Positions 9,201 through 17,120 of a stretch of DNA of 64,000 nucleotides are shown piece after piece. A program made the position numbers and the translations under genes. This stretch comes from Paracyclopina nana (taxonomy: Eukaryota; Arthropoda; Copepoda; Cyclopoida; Cyclopettidae): contig JAGUCH010000003.1 of the NCBI GenBank assembly GCA_019096065.1, positions 2,790,001 to 2,854,000 on the forward strand, in the 5' to 3' direction. How positions within the stretch are numbered: position 1 is the first letter of the stretch; every line of letters begins with the position of its first letter. The notes beneath the pieces are model-generated. The model was given only the letters and a program-made list of their open reading frames with translations, was not told the origin of the DNA and searched no databases.

Positions 9201-10769
9201 ATCTAATAGTGGCTTAGCAATTATCATCTTAGAATAAACATCGACAAATACTAACAGGTCTTTTGCAGAAGACCCTTTGACTAAAGTGTCATCGAACTTG
9301 GCCAAATCAATCATTACCAATTCCCATGGCTGAGTCGGGATGCGGAAACGCCCCTTCCCAACAAACCTAGTATTAGCTTGGCGGTATAAAGCACAATGCA
9401 TGCACGCACCAATAATAATACGACTGATTCTGGCTGAGTAAGTTGAATACATAGATTGGGTAAAAAGAGTATTAGTCTTTTTACTTCCCAAATGGTTATG
9501 TAGCAAATGAATACATGCCATCAGGTACACACAGTTGGGCATACTCATATATACTTTCGTATTGGTCGCAACGCTAAAAGGTAACTTTACATTCTTGCGA
9601 ATGACCAACAGGGCACCGTCAAGGACACGATATTTTACCGCAACATCTAGTGGTACTTTCTCTGGAGGCGAAAGCATAATTAGATTTATTATCTTTTGTG
9701 TTTCTTCACAATTTTGTTGCAACTTAATGAGTAGGTTGCGTGTAATTCCTGGTAAATGTGGCGATATTCGCCGTTTAACAGTGACTGTATCTACTCTTAA
9801 GTTATTTTCTATATGATTCACTGGCGAATCAAAATCAGCTTCACCATGAAATGAATGGGATAATTTAGAAAGTATCTCGTCCTCAAGAATTTCATCATCA
9901 TCATGTTTTGCTTGAAGTAAGGTTGACGTGTCGTCGTGCACAAATGGCGGCTTCGTGCCGATCATGTCAACCCATTTGTCATTTAGGCAATGCAACCTTT
10001 TCTGGAGCAGAGTCTTACTCATAGTTCCAGAATTCACAAGTGTATCATACACATGTGTAAGTAATTCCTGTGTCGTTAGCACCTTATCTTTGATTGCATC
10101 GGGCAGAGGGTATTTATTTGCATAAATATCCTTCGTAATCTGTCCCGCAATGGAGTAAGGCGCATAAAATACAGTTTCACCTTCTGGTGTTTGATGGTAT
10201 TTATTTAATAATACATCAACTACTTCTACCTCTGTGCGAGGTACAGCCCTCAATTTCCATGCTACAGGCAGGGAATAAATACGAGCTGCTAATCTATGAG
10301 TAAATGCATCTTTACCAGTAAACGAACTAGCAAGTACGCTAGCGATAGATAAGCAATCAGTAACTATTACCAACCGCTCATAAGCGAATAGTATGCTTTT
10401 AAAATGGTTTATCATTGTTAAAACTCCTAATGCTTCACGTTGAAATGAGTGGTATGAGAGGCAAACCGATAGAGGAAAGCGTGCGCTGTGTGCACCAACA
10501 CACACAGCTTTCCCATCCTCATTCACCTCCATTAATAAGGCTGAAGTACTTATTACCCCAGAATCAACCACTAAATAACCTTCTTTAAAACGTGGTAGTG
10601 CCAACGACATACCCGTTTTAATCTCGTCTATTACTTTATAGAAACATTTTTCCTGGAAAGCAGTGAAAGTGAATTTTCCTGCTTTTCCTTGCGCTGTTTG
10701 TAACACATCTAGCAATGGAGCTGTGTATGTAGCCATATTAGGACAGTACTGGCTTAACCAGTTTGTCAT
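6237..10769 (-). CDS. pol: Pol C-terminal part: RNase H, integrase, long disordered tail
   Basis: This frame continues the RT of the preceding ORF after a frame break. From its N-terminus it carries an RT-RNase H connection (FIGMTNWLSQYCPN), RNase H, an integrase zinc-binding region (H-x3-H, then CMHC) and an integrase core with the three acidic positions in MIDLAKF, LADNGAQ and YAENAIR at about residues 486, 549 and 588. Roughly 800 further residues are low-complexity and charged, far longer than usual integrase tails. Near the end a motif occurs twice: LRRRKNVNYRSLAGFQKY and LRERKETVDYRRLAGIRKY. The apparent start ATG at 10769 overlaps the previous stop as ATGA, but lies inside a conserved region, so it is probably not a genuine initiation site. 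Confidence 0.75.
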   Translation of the reverse strand: MTNWLSQYCPNMATYTAPLLDVLQTAQGKAGKFTFTAFQEKCFYKVIDEIKTGMSLALPRFKEGYLVVDSGVISTSALLMEVNEDGKAVCVGAHSARFPLSVCLSYHSFQREALGVLTMINHFKSILFAYERLVIVTDCLSIASVLASSFTGKDAFTHRLAARIYSLPVAWKLRAVPRTEVEVVDVLLNKYHQTPEGETVFYAPYSIAGQITKDIYANKYPLPDAIKDKVLTTQELLTHVYDTLVNSGTMSKTLLQKRLHCLNDKWVDMIGTKPPFVHDDTSTLLQAKHDDDEILEDEILSKLSHSFHGEADFDSPVNHIENNLRVDTVTVKRRISPHLPGITRNLLIKLQQNCEETQKIINLIMLSPPEKVPLDVAVKYRVLDGALLVIRKNVKLPFSVATNTKVYMSMPNCVYLMACIHLLHNHLGSKKTNTLFTQSMYSTYSARISRIIIGACMHCALYRQANTRFVGKGRFRIPTQPWELVMIDLAKFDDTLVKGSSAKDLLVFVDVYSKMIIAKPLLDAKYKQVANAMEEVISLFGVPKTLLADNGAQLTTNKALQRLVDRYKIKELCHYRTLSPYKHSNAYAENAIRIIRSALVLNSNSYNMRLCDVFKTSIYAINNRPLTYLAYTDDKGVKITPTPFSLFFDKMPTYHLGRDVFEILSESEDKIHKAEWRQRMREYDLEEQFHLEKMKATERPSFKPEIGSLVLVIKHPINKQRYKFMDDLFEVIDIGQHSTVTVKPYLYDGLTREVSLDHVKLYRFHELYRFLPEKLSNLLKRPYTPEEILRKKARNEVIEFLEGAAPESHDYSLRGHTKASSIVASQSSLISQSTSMDTEPSAIHQTYKRSGSILMQKAASLFKPSDILRIQEENKQLVQKQWEQYDRKKLEEKYLADNAGNNILHKEASDSLSDTGTDDFIEQAIALSANTGPNEAFYEDMLALSQRGPPTFAEMAQQERLYPNLPSVKPDHISTPDRSNVSEGTLAGVSPVKWAFRGQYRDQRVADIPESPEKYHTPDQSMSATPNKDNDNIEEVVEKAASLIVPSKFDTDLESLSAGLEGMQLALPTDPFGGNTQDDENESSDSDDTTTIYYTARRNLRRTPLTKSIKQNVQRAIDIVRRQLELSPRKRPPSPPIDNPMEGPSAPKPEIYGAEGGEPQVRYTVMKSPVRKPDLQPSNSELPNAGVPQIVPSTNVLEHSSADVTPLGDPAMTEKEHIAHQATPGVAHPTVRQTGPVVPQPGTQKPPEAVVRAPYEPEKLSPLSFLPHNLRRRKNVNYRSLAGFQKYNKKNVPAGLPAIAQPDPSEALTRSEAALTTKQDTSPSQNVQQLLDTNLLVSSDQPSSSAATSFAEPKEPESSAAVQPTVEPEISEPTPIRILPRRQLRERKETVDYRRLAGIRKYGKEKSKAGKEQKYFPNIPRIAPLDREDKEFARVRFTNTNQRPDQKERELLEEVIPNWKLNKNMAAVPDYIQFLKATGMDHQDDSNINEMKRLRLTYDDLYKLAFKKFK

Positions 10770-13700
10770 TCCAATAAACTTTTGCAGCTGTTTCTTGGTT
10801 GTGGGAATAGGAAATCATCAAATGCAGACCTGAATTTATCGGGCATTCGCATAGTCATAATCCCATTTTCGTCAATAGATATTAGGTGCCCTAAGACTGT
10901 AGCTTCTTTAACACCTAATTGTGTCTTTTTAATTTGTAATAGGGCATTTAAGTCCTTGAGGCTTTGAAACAACTTCCTCAGATCACCTAAATGTCGTATG
11001 TAATCATCCAATGTAGCAGGCCTAGGCTTGCCAGGGTTCTTACAGGCCACAACCAAATCGTCTACATATACACATGTAAAGGGCAATATCTCAGGGTTAA
11101 GGGCCTGTTGGAGGAGCTCTGCGAACATTCTCGGAGCAATGGCGATCCCTTGTAGGCATGACTTACTTTTCAGAAAGACTGATCTATATATACTGCGAGG
11201 GGACGTTACTGCAAAGCAGCACATATCAGCACTATCAGAGTCCACAGGTAAGTTATCGTATCCGGATGTTACATCGAAAGATGACATTAAACACGAATTA
11301 GATAACATCCCTAGCAAGGTAGGGATAGGTGGCACTATGTGCTCCGAAGTCGTAAATATCAGATTTTTATTAAAAGATGTTAAGTCAACTAGTAGCCGAG
11401 GCTTGCGTTGCTTCATAGGCAGCTTTTCATCATTTGGCCTTGAGGTCAAGAAACAAGGGCAAGCCGAGTACCTATTAAGTGACTTATCCACAATTTCAAT
11501 TAATCCAGATGACAGCATTAATGCTATTTTACGGTCAACCTGCGTAGTTTCATACTCCGACATGTTAAATACTTTTGGCACTAATGGTTTATCATCCTTT
11601 AACTGGAACTTCATGGGTTCGACATTCCATAGCCTATATGATCTAGGATCCTCCGAGAATATAGTCTTATATTCTATTAAGAGGTCCCTAAAGTCTTCTC
11701 TGACCTCATCCGGAATGTGTTCTAGATCCATGTTCAGGATCGTTTCTGGTTTCAATGGAAATGTATAACCTGCTACTCCATTTAAAACACGGAGGGGGTC
11801 AAATTCACTTGGAAATTTCAAAAGGAGATTATAAACCTCATCATATAGTTTTTGGTTATTTCTCTCATCTTTAGAAAGCTCCAGGCTAGCTGATACGAGG
11901 TCTAGTTCAGAAGGACTTTTTAGAACTGTTTGTCTGACACTGGTATCCACAATAGGACCTTCGTAAATAGTTGTGAAGCTCTTAAGTGGCACTTTGATGC
12001 CCATGTTCTTTGCCAAGCAAGGCTTGCACGAGCAACCATGTGGTTCAAGTACAAATGGTATAAATTTACCAAATTTTGTCTTTATATCCTCTTTGGTAAG
12101 GTCATCAGGGTACATTTGTAACCCAGATAACACTAGCAATGCAGCGGTGGTTGCCATACAAAGTGGGTCACCTACATGCACATCGCCATCCATAAGTGTT
12201 CTGATCCACACGTCGTCGGCCACATTTTGGTACCGTAATTGACCAATTATTATGTACATAAGCGTGGTTAAGTAGCCAATATTCTCAGCATGTTCGCTAG
12301 GGACATGGAATATTAACTCAACATTGTTGGACAACTTAAACATGATACCATGAGCTCCAAGAACATTTAGTTCAAAATACTTATCTAGTTCATTTCTTTG
12401 ATAAGCAAGTGGGTAATTCTCATACTCATGTATCATCATAGTTATTATGACCCTATCCATCCCATTGAGGTAGGATTCAATAGGACACAAGGCAATGGTC
12501 ATACATGGTGGGCAAATATACTTATATTTTAGCCATACTACTTTAAGTTTATCCACCATCATATTCATCTTTATTACAATGCGCTTTTGTTCGCCAGACA
12601 AAAGTTTATGTCCTGGGACAATAACAGCCCACGGTAATTCATCCCATTTTTCTCGTTTCATAAATTTGCTAATTATCACATCAGTTATCTCTTCGTAACC
12701 ATCACTTTGGTTAGCTGAGATAAATACGTAATTTCCTTTTCTACTAATCAAGGGCTTGTGGCTTCCCCTTAATGGCTCATAGGCATTGAAAAAATGCATA
12801 TCAGTAAAAGAAAGACCATTTATATCCGTAAACTGCACAATTACGTGCGAATCCAAATAATTGCAGTAACATGACTCCATTTCATGCTCCAGGGCCTTTA
12901 AACTAATGTTAGCCACATGGGCTGCAACCGTACTCTTAAATTTCTGTTTCTTGACAATCCTGGCTCGCCCAATCACTGCATGTGCATTTAAGTAGATGGG
13001 ATCCTCAGTATTATTCCCAATATTTACTGGGAAAGTACCTTTACGAGTGACAGCAGTAAGTGCCCCCTCAGAGGTCACTCCGCGGTACTCGTTACTAGGC
13101 ATAAAGTTTAAGTACTTATCCACCAATCCGGAATAAACATTTTTCTGGTGATGGGTACGACCAAGGTCGTCATCTTCGTCAGAGTCAGAATCTATTTGCA
13201 TGTCATTACTGATGACAGGTAAATCATGAGGTAAACTAGCCATGGTGGTCACTTCTTCTCCAGGGAGCAGAGTGATCCCTTCATTTATTGCCACTGGGTA
13301 GAAAGCCTCTATTGATAGTAAGAGTGGAATTTTCTTATGTTTAGATTTTCCAGGGAAATCCATAAAGTGCTTTCCATCTTTACTAGTCATCCGGACATTG
13401 TTGTCCACTAATAACGAGTTTCCTATCATTAATAGTGTATCACAATCAGATACAAGGAAAACAGCCTGTCTGATTAAAACACGATTTCCAAATGCAACTT
13501 GAATAGAGACAGCTTCATTCCCTGGGAATTCTTCTCCATTGAAGTTCTTAATTACATAATTAGTTTCAACTCGAGGTAGAGTGTAACCAATCTTGTCTTC
13601 GATCAGTTTTACAAGGGTGCGTGATATTATCTGCACCATTGCTCCACTGTCAAATAAAGCATGCAAACGTATTTTTCCAGTTATCTCCACTGGTATAAAA

Positions 13701-14239
13701 TACCTTTCACAAACATTGTGTAGCTTTAATGAGTATATACTCAGCATGTCATCTTCAAGTTCCGGATTCGGTAAAGGTTCAAAATGTGTTACTGGCTCTG
13801 CTTCATTAGCATTTACCGATGCCAGATGTGTAACGATACCATCATTACTACAAGTTTTTTGCTCATCATTCGTGCTACCTTTTACAAAGTAGTACCATAA
13901 AGCTATTATTGCTCCACTACAGATTACTGTAATTGGCCAATAATTCCAACCAAATAAACAATATTGACATATTGTTATTACAATCAGTATTATGCTAATC
14001 TCATTCACAGTCATAGTATGCTGAGGGACAAACCGACTTTTTCTACCCCTTATTGCAAGAACCAGAGCCTTTTCGTCCTTACTTCCACGAGTCATAATTT
14101 CAGCATTTTTTACAGATTGCTCCTTTAAATAATCAAAGTAAGCTCGTCCTACTTCTTTGTTACATTCTCCCCTCATAAATGAAGGCAAGATGTAACTATC
14201 TTTATCATTCTTATTGGGAGTTTTTGTACTTGGTCCCAT
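10766..14239 (-). CDS. pol: Pol N-terminal part: aspartic protease and reverse transcriptase
   Basis: A 1157-codon ORF. A hydrophobic segment near residues 80-120 precedes a retroviral-type protease site (LFDSGAMVQIIS, about residue 198). A spacer of several hundred residues without a recognised domain separates it from the RT, whose palm motifs are LLVDLTSFNKN, SSFDVTSGYDN and CVYVDDLVVAC (YVDD, about residue 1060). Its ATG overlaps the gag stop as TAATG, the arrangement used for termination-reinitiation in several retrotransposons. The frame ends early: the RT-RNase H connection continues in another frame, pointing to a one-base indel at about 10806-10813. An N-terminal membrane segment before a protease is unusual for pol. 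Confidence 0.75.
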   Translation of the reverse strand: MGPSTKTPNKNDKDSYILPSFMRGECNKEVGRAYFDYLKEQSVKNAEIMTRGSKDEKALVLAIRGRKSRFVPQHTMTVNEISIILIVITICQYCLFGWNYWPITVICSGAIIALWYYFVKGSTNDEQKTCSNDGIVTHLASVNANEAEPVTHFEPLPNPELEDDMLSIYSLKLHNVCERYFIPVEITGKIRLHALFDSGAMVQIISRTLVKLIEDKIGYTLPRVETNYVIKNFNGEEFPGNEAVSIQVAFGNRVLIRQAVFLVSDCDTLLMIGNSLLVDNNVRMTSKDGKHFMDFPGKSKHKKIPLLLSIEAFYPVAINEGITLLPGEEVTTMASLPHDLPVISNDMQIDSDSDEDDDLGRTHHQKNVYSGLVDKYLNFMPSNEYRGVTSEGALTAVTRKGTFPVNIGNNTEDPIYLNAHAVIGRARIVKKQKFKSTVAAHVANISLKALEHEMESCYCNYLDSHVIVQFTDINGLSFTDMHFFNAYEPLRGSHKPLISRKGNYVFISANQSDGYEEITDVIISKFMKREKWDELPWAVIVPGHKLLSGEQKRIVIKMNMMVDKLKVVWLKYKYICPPCMTIALCPIESYLNGMDRVIITMMIHEYENYPLAYQRNELDKYFELNVLGAHGIMFKLSNNVELIFHVPSEHAENIGYLTTLMYIIIGQLRYQNVADDVWIRTLMDGDVHVGDPLCMATTAALLVLSGLQMYPDDLTKEDIKTKFGKFIPFVLEPHGCSCKPCLAKNMGIKVPLKSFTTIYEGPIVDTSVRQTVLKSPSELDLVSASLELSKDERNNQKLYDEVYNLLLKFPSEFDPLRVLNGVAGYTFPLKPETILNMDLEHIPDEVREDFRDLLIEYKTIFSEDPRSYRLWNVEPMKFQLKDDKPLVPKVFNMSEYETTQVDRKIALMLSSGLIEIVDKSLNRYSACPCFLTSRPNDEKLPMKQRKPRLLVDLTSFNKNLIFTTSEHIVPPIPTLLGMLSNSCLMSSFDVTSGYDNLPVDSDSADMCCFAVTSPRSIYRSVFLKSKSCLQGIAIAPRMFAELLQQALNPEILPFTCVYVDDLVVACKNPGKPRPATLDDYIRHLGDLRKLFQSLKDLNALLQIKKTQLGVKEATVLGHLISIDENGIMTMRMPDKFRSAFDDFLFPQPRNSCKSLLE

Positions 14240-16803
14240 TATTGTTTACGAGCAGGTCGTGTCTTCCAACACTGTTCTCCCCTAAACTCAAGGTGCAATC
14301 CTTTACACAATGGGCACAATGTGCCATCGTTTCTAATCGAGGTCAAATTCGTGTTTGGGTAATTCGTACACTGTGTAGCGTAATGCATTTGGTTGCAGAA
14401 CAAGCACCCATTAGTCTGAAGAGGGTTTCCTTCAGGCAACTTAGATGTATCTATGTTAAAAGTTTTTCCCAGCCTATTTATTTTCTCGGATGGTGATTCA
14501 GCTTTCATCATAGCTACTTCAACAGCTTGCCTACTCAATTCAAAATTTGCTCGAGCCAACTCGCTTTGTAGCTCATTTATTATTTTAGCACTTCGTTGAC
14601 TACGGCCAGAGGCTGCCGACATAGTGCTAGCACTGTCTAACACCTCCTCTTCAGTAGCTTCAACCATAGCAATTCTAGGTTTGGCACGCATATTGGGTAC
14701 CATTGGCAGCCTCTCCTCTTTATGAGCCCTATCCGGGTCCCTTGGCACATAAGTACCTAGGTCACTACCAATTAGGTTCATCATGATATTGTAGGCGTGC
14801 AAACTCCTAGCAGGTATATTCGCTCTCAGCAGATAGTCGTTGTATTTGTTTACTAATGACTGGTAATTCTGAGGCCAATGACGTCCTAAGAGTGCAAAAC
14901 CATCAGAGATGGCTTCAGAGACTGCATGAGCATCTCCGCCATCTCCAATGGTTGTGCTGTGTATCTTCATTCGCAGTCGAAGAATTTCCTTTAGTGTGGC
15001 AGTGAAGCACTCAGTAGGCTTCCGGATCATCTCCTGAATGAGGAAATATGGATCCTCTTTACGCACAAACTGCGTGTAGTTAAAGATATCTTGCCAAAGC
15101 AATTCCATACCATCTTTTCCTTCTCCAGCCATCCCCTTAAAATACTCACTAGTATTCTGGGATGAAGCCTCACACATAGCTGTTAACAAAGCTGCATGAG
15201 ACCAATGCTGTCTGCCAGCCTCGTTCGCCATATAGTCCAGAAAATTTATTATATTCTCAGCAGTTAATGAGGAACTATGTAGATCAAACTTTTTAGTATA
15301 TTTGTGCCTAATCTCCTTCATTGACTGTGAGCTTGCATACTTAACATGGCCATTCGTAGGTGCAGCGATGTAACCTCTCATGGTGGTCGGATCATAAATG
15401 CTCCTAGAAGTGTCAGCTGATACTCCAGCGGCTACACTTATCTCAGGGGTCTTTAAGTAGCCTTCTGCCAATATTTGCTTTTGGAGAGAAGTAAACTCAT
15501 CCCTCGTGCTAAGTACACTAAACAGCTTCTGCATCTCAATCATTTTCTTTCCTGAGGATAAGTTTGGGTCAACCATCTGAAGGATTACTCGTCTGGCTGA
15601 TTCCACATCCTTAATCTCGTCGGTGTTAATTAACTTCAGCCTCTCTGAAATCGGAGCAGACTCATCGTAGATGCCGTCAGTTTCCGGCACCATTCTTTCC
15701 TTCGTCGCAGCATCTACTATGCTTAAGGTTCTTTCTAAATTCTTACTGAAGATAGACTCTACTTTTGCCCCAACCATGTGCTTAGCTGTGATTTGTGCAG
15801 AGGCAATAATTTTATTTGCCGTGCTTGCATCATGCATTTTCGTGTAGTAAGCTTTTACCGTGTTTAATTCCTGAATATTCAAATGGCCTCCTGACAACAT
15901 CTTTTGTACCATCCTATGTACAATTTCCATTGGAGGAAGCGTGACAGAATTAGTCAAGTTGTGCAAATCACGAGGATTCATTTTAGTCGAAGTTAGGACT
16001 GACTTATTATGGACATTCAGGTCAGCTCCAGTAGTGAACTCGTGATGGTTAGTCCCAGGTGGACTTGCTATCGAGGACATATCTGGAACAGCATTACTCG
16101 TCTCATTGTTTGGAAAATGTACACTCTGGCCTGAAGTTTTCTGTGGCTTCAGGTTAAGCGGCTCATTTAGGAAATAATCGATTTGTAGGCCATAAAGCCT
16201 TGCTACAATAGAAAATCCATCTCCAAATGCCCGTATCTTTAGCCAATTCCTGGATATCAATGTCGCAACCATTTCATGCGTCCCTGACATTGCGTAGGTC
16301 ATGGAGCTTCCATCAACTTCTTGGATACGCTGCAGATCTTTCTTTTCCTCAATACGAGTTAGGAACTCATCCAGACCAAAACAAATGCATAATAAAGCAC
16401 ATGTCGTGCTTGTCAATGAATTAGGGTCAAGTGCATCAATGTATTTAACCACATTTACAACCTGGCCTACTGGATCTTTAAGAGGCATAGTACTAATGAT
16501 TGCCGTAATATGATCATCCAACGGTCTAATTGGCTCCCTAGGAACAATTACTATTCGAGTCCTATCCCATACAGCTGCTATTTGTGCTGGGGTTACCGTA
16601 ACAAACTCTAGTGCTTCAGGGTAAGCAACGTGTGGCAGAAATCTTTGCAAGACAGTCCTGCTGGTCCCATTTGGGTGGCATTGGGATAAGTACCCTTGAA
16701 AAGTGTCCTCACTAATCCCAAGATGGTGCAACAATCGCTCCTTGACTTTCGTAACTTCCTCAGCCAGAGTAGGTCCAGCGATCCTAGAATCCTGATTTGC
16801 CAT
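14239..16803 (-). CDS. gag: Gag-like protein with two C-terminal zinc knuckles
   Basis: An uninterrupted 854-codon ORF beginning with ATG at 16803. Most of the protein is helical and polar without a recognisable motif. A coiled-coil-like stretch lies near residues 720-770, and two Cys/His boxes end the protein: CLFCNQMHYATQC and CPLCKGLHLEFRGEQC, both close to the nucleocapsid CCHC pattern but with altered spacing (CX2CX3HX4C for the first). Such paired, non-standard knuckles recall BEL/Pao gags. Gag would package element RNA into particles in the cytoplasm. At 854 aa it is longer than the usual 350-600. The frame is intact. The stop codon overlaps the pol start (TAATG). Confidence 0.75.
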   Translation of the reverse strand: MANQDSRIAGPTLAEEVTKVKERLLHHLGISEDTFQGYLSQCHPNGTSRTVLQRFLPHVAYPEALEFVTVTPAQIAAVWDRTRIVIVPREPIRPLDDHITAIISTMPLKDPVGQVVNVVKYIDALDPNSLTSTTCALLCICFGLDEFLTRIEEKKDLQRIQEVDGSSMTYAMSGTHEMVATLISRNWLKIRAFGDGFSIVARLYGLQIDYFLNEPLNLKPQKTSGQSVHFPNNETSNAVPDMSSIASPPGTNHHEFTTGADLNVHNKSVLTSTKMNPRDLHNLTNSVTLPPMEIVHRMVQKMLSGGHLNIQELNTVKAYYTKMHDASTANKIIASAQITAKHMVGAKVESIFSKNLERTLSIVDAATKERMVPETDGIYDESAPISERLKLINTDEIKDVESARRVILQMVDPNLSSGKKMIEMQKLFSVLSTRDEFTSLQKQILAEGYLKTPEISVAAGVSADTSRSIYDPTTMRGYIAAPTNGHVKYASSQSMKEIRHKYTKKFDLHSSSLTAENIINFLDYMANEAGRQHWSHAALLTAMCEASSQNTSEYFKGMAGEGKDGMELLWQDIFNYTQFVRKEDPYFLIQEMIRKPTECFTATLKEILRLRMKIHSTTIGDGGDAHAVSEAISDGFALLGRHWPQNYQSLVNKYNDYLLRANIPARSLHAYNIMMNLIGSDLGTYVPRDPDRAHKEERLPMVPNMRAKPRIAMVEATEEEVLDSASTMSAASGRSQRSAKIINELQSELARANFELSRQAVEVAMMKAESPSEKINRLGKTFNIDTSKLPEGNPLQTNGCLFCNQMHYATQCTNYPNTNLTSIRNDGTLCPLCKGLHLEFRGEQCWKTRPARKQ

Positions 16804-17120
16804 TCTTATCTTGTAAAAGGCGTGACGGAGTCACACTGAGTATTTCTTATCTCTTAGAGGTGCAACGGAGTCACACGCAATATTCTGGTCTTAGTACACT
16901 ACTGTGTGTACTAAATTCGGCAATACCGAATTAAAAGCTATACGCTGTTCAAAGCACAGGGAAGCTTATCCTAGTTACTACGCCGCGTCAAGTGACACAG
17001 AGAAAAAGGTTGCAATTGCTAAGCTCGTTTATTTATTTTTTGTCAAGGCTATGAGCGGCCAAGACAAAACACACACTCACACACACGCACAAATATACTC
17101 ACTTATTATGTTATAAAGAA
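16804..17120 (-). promoter_or_regulatory. Promoter-like 5' leader of the large retroelement
   Basis: Read on the - strand, this stretch has a TATA-like TTATAAC (17117-17109), overlapping AATAAA signals at about 17037-17028, and then the gag leader, the order expected of an LTR. CGGAGTCACAC (+ strand) is repeated at 16826-16836 and 16866-16876. No TGG-type tRNA primer-binding site lies between the AATAAA and the gag ATG, so either the LTR border is elsewhere or priming is unusual. A CA-rich microsatellite occupies 17070-17092. Confidence 0.35.

Larger units (their letters stand above)
6237..16803 (-). mobile_element. Large divergent LTR-retrotransposon-like element, coding core
   Basis: Gag (16803-14239), protease and reverse transcriptase (14239-10766), then RNase H, integrase and a very long C-terminal extension (10769-6237) follow one another on the - strand, over 10 kb of almost continuous coding. 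Order PR-RT-RH-IN excludes Ty1/copia and fits Metaviridae or BEL/Pao; the integrase and gag do not match either type cleanly. A promoter-like leader lies at 16804-17120. No matching pair of long terminal repeats was found by eye in 2.9-6.2 kb against 16.8-18.7 kb, so the 3' end may be decayed or lie left of the window. The frame is broken once, so this copy is probably inactive alone. Confidence 0.8.

Noticed and set aside
10766..10769. ATGA overlap as a genuine start of a second pol protein
   Set aside because: The ATG lies inside the conserved RT-RNase H connection, whose upstream half is present in that frame before the ATG; an indel explains the split better.
11028..11768. 246-codon + strand ORF
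   Set aside because: It is the antisense shadow of the RT coding region, without protein motifs.
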